DNA from: Gammaproteobacteria bacterium
Lineage (GTDB): Bacteria; Pseudomonadota; Gammaproteobacteria; Competibacterales; Competibacteraceae
Reading direction: 5' to 3'
Assembly (NCBI GenBank): GCA_024235095.1
Contig: JACKNC010000004.1
Span: 62,001-126,000, forward strand
DNA: 64,000 nucleotides
Shown piece by piece: positions 59,850-64,000 of this stretch. The translations under genes and the position numbers were made by a program. The notes below the pieces were generated by a model. It ran no database searches. It was not told the DNA's origin and saw nothing but the letters and a program-made list of their open reading frames with translations. Each line of letters starts with the position of its first letter. Position 1 is the first letter of the stretch.

Positions 59850-61529
59850 ATGAAAATTCGAGCACATATTGCTTTATGGCCAGTAATCGCAAGACCAATG
59901 ATCCGAGAAGTTGGCTTTTCAGGATTACTGCTGTATCTCTGGCTAGGCGTAGTCATGGCCGCTTATTCCCAGGAATGGATTTACACCGTTCGTCCCGGTG
60001 ATAATTTATGGAATATTACCGAGGACTATTTAATCCATATGAACTACTGGCCTCGATTGCAGGCGCTCAATCGCGTAGCTGATCCCCACTACCTGCCGCC
60101 TGGGATGAAGCTGCGCATTCCCGTCGCGTGGCTCAAGGGTCAACCCACTGCAACGCGAGTTTTAAGCACGCAGGGTCAGGTCAGGGCAACGATTAAATTT
60201 ACGGGGCAGACGATAGCCGTTGATTCCGGTCAACTGCTGCACAGTGGCGATGAAATTCGCACCGGCCCCGATGGCAGCGCCACGCTGGAGTTTGGCGATG
60301 GTTCACGACTTTTACTACAGGCTGACAGCCAGTTGGTCATTAACACCCTGAATAAATATGGCGAAGACTCTTTGATGGAGGCGCGCTTGAGCTTGCCGCA
60401 AGGCCGGGTGGACAATCAGGTGACGACCCGCCGCAGTCCCCGCACGCGCTATGAAATCTGGACGCCCGCTGCTGTTTCAGCGGTGCGCGGCACCGATTAC
60501 CGGCTCAGTATGGATCCGGTGGCCGCCATCGCCCGAACGGAAGTACTAAAGGGCGCCGTAGAATTCAAGGGTTCCCGGACAACGCGCAGAGTGGCGCAGG
60601 GATTTGGCGCTCGGACGACCCAGGGTCAACCGCCGGGGATGGCCAGGCCACTACTGGCGGCGCCGTCGGTCGTTAATTTGCCGACCGAGATCACGCGGAC
60701 GCCGATTCAGTTCAGTCTCGTCGAACTGCCAGGAGCAACCGCTTATCGCGCCCAAATTGCAGCTGACGAGCGATTTGAAGCACTGCTGTTCGACGGCGTC
60801 GCCTCGGCGCCGCAAGTGCGCGGCCCCGATCTGCCGGATGGCGACTACGTCCTGCGCGTGCGCGGCATCGATGCGCAGGGTCTGGAAGGGTACGATGCTT
60901 ATCATCGGTTCCGGTTACATGCCCGTCCTGAACCTCCGTTCCTGGTGCGACCGGATCACCAAGCCACCGTGCCGGAAAAAATCCCCACTTTCGAGTGGAC
61001 CGAATCGGCAGCGGCAGTGGCTTATCATTTTCAACTCGCCAGCGACGCCCAGTTTGCCAAGCTCCTGCTGGACCTGCCGGACTTAACCCAGTCACGATTG
61101 ACTCCCGAGCAACTATTGGCTCCAGGGGTCTATTATTGGCGGGTTGCGACGCGCGACGCCGCTGGCCGGCACGGACCATTTAGCGATCCGCAACAGTTCA
61201 GACTGTTGCCCACTCCTGAAGTAGGACCGCCGGAGGCGACCGGAGATACTCTGGTGTTTCGCTGGAGTGCGGGGTTGCCGGATCAGAGCTACCAAGTGCA
61301 ACTGGCCAGGGATATCCACTTTCAGGAAATCGTCGTTGATCAACAAGTGGACAAGCCACAACTGGCGATTTCATGGCCTGAGTCCGGTTTTCATTACCTG
61401 CGGATGCGCACGATTGATCCCAACGGTTATGTAGCGCCCTATGGGCCGGTGCAACGAATCGACATTCCACCCAGGAACTATTGGCCGTTTGGTCTGGGTA
61501 CGATTCTGGTCCTGATCATTGCCCTGTAG
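59850..61529 (+). CDS. LysM and FecR domain protein
   Basis: 559 residues. A hydrophobic N-terminal segment (about 24-40) works as signal or anchor. LysM domain at about 45-95 (WIYTVRPGDNLWNITEDYL...PGMKLRIPV) binds peptidoglycan. FecR-type domain at about 105-260 (GQLLHSGDEIRTGPDGSATLEFGDGSRLLL, AAVSAVRGTDYRL). Then three fibronectin-like repeats with Y.FQLA.D..F and YYWRVATRD motifs, and a C-terminal membrane segment (FGLGTILVLIIAL) right at the end. The next gene starts 12 bp later, so the pair is likely one signalling unit. Confidence 0.88.
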   Translation: MKIRAHIALWPVIARPMIREVGFSGLLLYLWLGVVMAAYSQEWIYTVRPGDNLWNITEDYLIHMNYWPRLQALNRVADPHYLPPGMKLRIPVAWLKGQPTATRVLSTQGQVRATIKFTGQTIAVDSGQLLHSGDEIRTGPDGSATLEFGDGSRLLLQADSQLVINTLNKYGEDSLMEARLSLPQGRVDNQVTTRRSPRTRYEIWTPAAVSAVRGTDYRLSMDPVAAIARTEVLKGAVEFKGSRTTRRVAQGFGARTTQGQPPGMARPLLAAPSVVNLPTEITRTPIQFSLVELPGATAYRAQIAADERFEALLFDGVASAPQVRGPDLPDGDYVLRVRGIDAQGLEGYDAYHRFRLHARPEPPFLVRPDHQATVPEKIPTFEWTESAAAVAYHFQLASDAQFAKLLLDLPDLTQSRLTPEQLLAPGVYYWRVATRDAAGRHGPFSDPQQFRLLPTPEVGPPEATGDTLVFRWSAGLPDQSYQVQLARDIHFQEIVVDQQVDKPQLAISWPESGFHYLRMRTIDPNGYVAPYGPVQRIDIPPRNYWPFGLGTILVLIIAL

Positions 61530-61541
61530 GCGCCGGTGGGC

Positions 61542-64000
61542 GTGAACGATCGATTCCATGCGCAATGGTGGCCAAAACTTGGTTTGATCGCGCTATTGAC
61601 CGTCTGCGCCCTGATCCTGTTCCATACGAGTTGGCTGGAGCGCTGGGATAACCTGTTTTACGATGCCCAGCTGGCCAGCAGATCGCGAGCGCCAGCGGAT
61701 GATCTGGTCATCGTCGCCATTGACGAACAGAGTCTGCGCGAACTGGGACGCTGGCCGTGGTCGCGCCGCCGCCACGCGGACTTGATTCGCCGACTTACCG
61801 CAGCCGGCGCCAAGGCGATTGCGCTGGACATTATATTCGCTGAACCTGAGCGCGCCGATCCGGGGGCTGATCTGGATTTAGCCGCTGCATTGGTTGAAAA
61901 CGGGCGTGTGATTTTACCGGTGCTTGGCGAGCAGGCTCGGCTGGACGGCCCGTTAATGGAGACCTTGCCCATTCCGATCCTGGCGGAAGCAGCGGCCGGA
62001 CTCGGACATGTGGACGTAGATCTGGATGCGGATGGCATCGCTCGTAGCATTTATCTGAAAGCGGGCCTTGATTCGCCGCATTGGCCGACGCTGGCGCTGG
62101 CCCTGCTGGAGGTGGTCGATCCGACCGCTGGGCAAGTGCTGCCAGGCTGCCGCACACCGACGCTCCGTGCGACATCGTCCGATGGCTGGAACACCTGGAA
62201 GCGCGATTATCATGTTCTGATCCCCTTCGCCGGTCCACCGGGACATTTTCGGCGCGTGTCCTATAGCGATGTATTACAGGGTCGTTTTGCGCCCGCCGTA
62301 TTTCGTGACAAGCTGGTTTTGGTGGGCGTCACCGCCGCCGGTTTGGGCGATATGCTGCCCACGCCGGTTTCCGGTCAGGCGCAGCCGATGTCCGGCGTGG
62401 AATTCAACGCCAATGTCCTTGACGCCCTGCAGCGGGGACTCATGATCGAGCCGCTGTCCCGGCGGAAATCCTTGTGGCTGACGGGATTGCTGGTTTTTCT
62501 GCCGTTGACTTTCTACACCGTATGTCCGCCGCGCTGGGTGTTGGTGCTGGCGGGAGCAACGCTGCTGTTGACACTGGCGGTCAGCTTTGGATTGCTGCAT
62601 CTCTTCCAGCGCTGGTTGCCGCCGACCGCCGCGCTGCTGGCGCAAGGCTTGGGGTGTCTGCTATGGATCGGATGGCGCTGGCGACAGGCGAGACGGGCGC
62701 TATTCGCGGAACAGGCGCGCACTCAGGCGACCTTGCAGTCCATTGATGACGCAGTGATTGTCACGGATCTTCATGGCGTTGTGAAATCCATTAATCCCAG
62801 GGCCGAGTCCTTGCTCGACTGTGCACAGACCGTGACGCAAGGTCAGCCGCTGGGCGTCATTTTCCGCCTTGCCCATGATCGCGATCATCGGGTTCCGCTG
62901 GATTTGGTGGCGTTATGCCGGCAACGGAACCCGGCCTTCCAGTGGTCGGAAGAAGGTTTCCTAGCGAATCGCAGCGGCCAGGAATACACCGTGCGGGCGG
63001 CGGCGACGCTAATCCATGACCCACAGGGGAAGGCGTCAGGCGTGGTCATTGTATTCAGCGATATCACTGAAAATCGCCGCTTGGCGCAGCAAATGACGTA
63101 TCAGGCCACGCATGATGGGTTAACGCAGTTGCCCAACCGTCATTTGCTTCAAGACCGGCTCCTGCGCGCTCTCGCTCGCGCCCGCGGCGCGAGGCGGATC
63201 TGTGCGGTGCTGTGCGTGAATCTGGATCATTTCAAAAAAGTGAATGAGGGTCTGGGTCACGCTGCGGGCGATACCTTGCTGCGAGCGGCGGCGACCCGGT
63301 TGCTCGCCTGCGGGCGTGGGGAGGACACCGTTGCCCGGCTGAGTGGTGACGAATTTTTCATTGTATTGGAGAATCTGCGGCAGGGACATCAGGCGGCGGC
63401 GTTCGCGCGAAAAGCTTTAAATGTCTTGGCGCCCTGCTTTGAAATCGATGGCCAAGAGTGCTTCATTACCGCCAGCATTGGCATCAGTCTGTTCCCCAAG
63501 GATGGCGACGATACGGAGGCGCTCTTGAAAAACGCCAACCTCGCGATGCATCAAGCCAAGGACAGTGGCCGCGACATGATCCGGTTCTACAGCCACGACA
63601 TGCATGTGCGCGCTTTGGACCGGCTGAGGCTGGAGCAAAGTTTGCGTCACGCCCTGGAGCGTCGGGAGCTGGAGCTGTACTACCAGCCCCAGATGGATTT
63701 GGAAGAGGGCCGGATCATCGGGGTTGAGGCGCTGTTGCGGTGGCGGCATGCTCAGCGGGGCCTGATATCGCCCGTCGAATTTGTGCCGCTGGCTGAAGAG
63801 ACGGGCTTGATTGAGGTGATTGGCGAGTGGGTGCTGCGAACCGCCTGCGTACAGGCAAGGGCGTGGCAGCGTGAAGGGCTTGCGCCACTGCGCATGGCGG
63901 TTAACTTGTCTCCTCGCCAGTTTTTGCGGCCTGGTCTGGTCGACCGAATTCACCACATTTTGAGAGACACTGGATTGGAGCCGCGCTATCTTGATCTGGA
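61542..64000 (+). CDS. CHASE2-PAS-GGDEF-EAL signalling protein (runs off window end)
   Basis: About 819 codons are visible from the GTG at 61542 (GTG 61536 is an alternative). N-terminal membrane segment, CHASE2 sensor (about 45-310, VIVAIDEQSLRELGRWPWSRR), three membrane helices (about 305-380), PAS domain (about 395-510, VVKSINPRAESLL), GGDEF domain with a variant SGDEF (about 601-604) and an EAL domain beginning ELYYQPQMDL with EALLRW near 729. Later EAL motifs lie outside. It probably makes and/or degrades cyclic di-GMP in response to an envelope signal. It directly follows the LysM/FecR gene. Confidence 0.92.
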   Translation, partial: MNDRFHAQWWPKLGLIALLTVCALILFHTSWLERWDNLFYDAQLASRSRAPADDLVIVAIDEQSLRELGRWPWSRRRHADLIRRLTAAGAKAIALDIIFAEPERADPGADLDLAAALVENGRVILPVLGEQARLDGPLMETLPIPILAEAAAGLGHVDVDLDADGIARSIYLKAGLDSPHWPTLALALLEVVDPTAGQVLPGCRTPTLRATSSDGWNTWKRDYHVLIPFAGPPGHFRRVSYSDVLQGRFAPAVFRDKLVLVGVTAAGLGDMLPTPVSGQAQPMSGVEFNANVLDALQRGLMIEPLSRRKSLWLTGLLVFLPLTFYTVCPPRWVLVLAGATLLLTLAVSFGLLHLFQRWLPPTAALLAQGLGCLLWIGWRWRQARRALFAEQARTQATLQSIDDAVIVTDLHGVVKSINPRAESLLDCAQTVTQGQPLGVIFRLAHDRDHRVPLDLVALCRQRNPAFQWSEEGFLANRSGQEYTVRAAATLIHDPQGKASGVVIVFSDITENRRLAQQMTYQATHDGLTQLPNRHLLQDRLLRALARARGARRICAVLCVNLDHFKKVNEGLGHAAGDTLLRAAATRLLACGRGEDTVARLSGDEFFIVLENLRQGHQAAAFARKALNVLAPCFEIDGQECFITASIGISLFPKDGDDTEALLKNANLAMHQAKDSGRDMIRFYSHDMHVRALDRLRLEQSLRHALERRELELYYQPQMDLEEGRIIGVEALLRWRHAQRGLISPVEFVPLAEETGLIEVIGEWVLRTACVQARAWQREGLAPLRMAVNLSPRQFLRPGLVDRIHHILRDTGLEPRYLDL

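Overview
The window is high-GC, single-chromosome-type gammaproteobacterial DNA. Gene order supports this: rne divergent from rluC-sppA, tldD-pmbA, engB divergent from a cytochrome c4/dsbA/ResB-CcsB block, and dapF-DUF484. A polyhydroxyalkanoate-system protein, a pyruvate:ferredoxin oxidoreductase module, an FNR-type regulator, tandem AAA/PD-(D/E)XK proteins and heavy loads of IS elements and short palindromic repeats are what one would expect in a polymer-storing wastewater bacterium of the Competibacter type. That assignment is an inference, not shown by any marker gene here.

Layout. 1-7845: 5' part of rne (minus) and rluC-sppA (plus), split by an insertion that carries a large secreted repeat protein and an Rpn-type nuclease. 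The rne/rluC spacer is present twice, and the first copy is followed by a decayed rluC. 7870-16505: mepA, two tandem near-identical AAA-ATPase/PD-(D/E)XK genes and a second large secreted protein sharing its C-terminal DUF4214 domain with the first. 16506-19628: a shrunken DUF29 gene and an intact IS21-type element. 19672-25930: a membrane GTPase, a CHASE2 adenylate cyclase, a FecR-domain protein, an FNR-type regulator and an unknown gene. 25935-29577: PHA-system protein, tldD/pmbA and an orphan HTH antitoxin. 29776-34550: decaying genes and nested IS630-type elements. 34755-42405: a three-gene redox module (GltD-like flavoprotein, NifJ, dihydroorotate-dehydrogenase-like protein) and a quinone-oxidoreductase-type dehydrogenase. 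42406-42690: two tandem candidate small RNA genes. 42800-48179: an IS graveyard (IS4-, IS5-, IS3-, IS630-type, an ISL3-type MITE) surrounding a tRNA-Val gene. 48530-56927: EEP-family hydrolase, dsbA, ccsB, resB, cytochrome c4 and engB, interrupted by an AT-rich two-gene insert and a Uma2 gene. 56930-59758: DUF484, dapF and a PLP-dependent decarboxylase. 59850-64000: a LysM/FecR protein and a CHASE2-PAS-GGDEF-EAL protein running off the end.

How it fits together. The ccs/dsbA/cytochrome block makes and matures c-type cytochromes. The NifJ module connects pyruvate oxidation to ferredoxin and NAD(P)H, plausibly under anaerobic control. Two separate FecR+CHASE2 pairs (one ending in cAMP synthesis, one in cyclic-di-GMP turnover) look like parallel envelope-sensing units. 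A family of short composite palindromes (CCCCCC-TTTGAAAAA/TTTGCTAAA-GGGGGG type) is scattered through the first 25 kb and has entered coding sequence in frame at least twice. The most novel signal is the pair of sibling small-RNA genes with near-identical promoters, CU-rich loops and strong terminators at 42414-42686.
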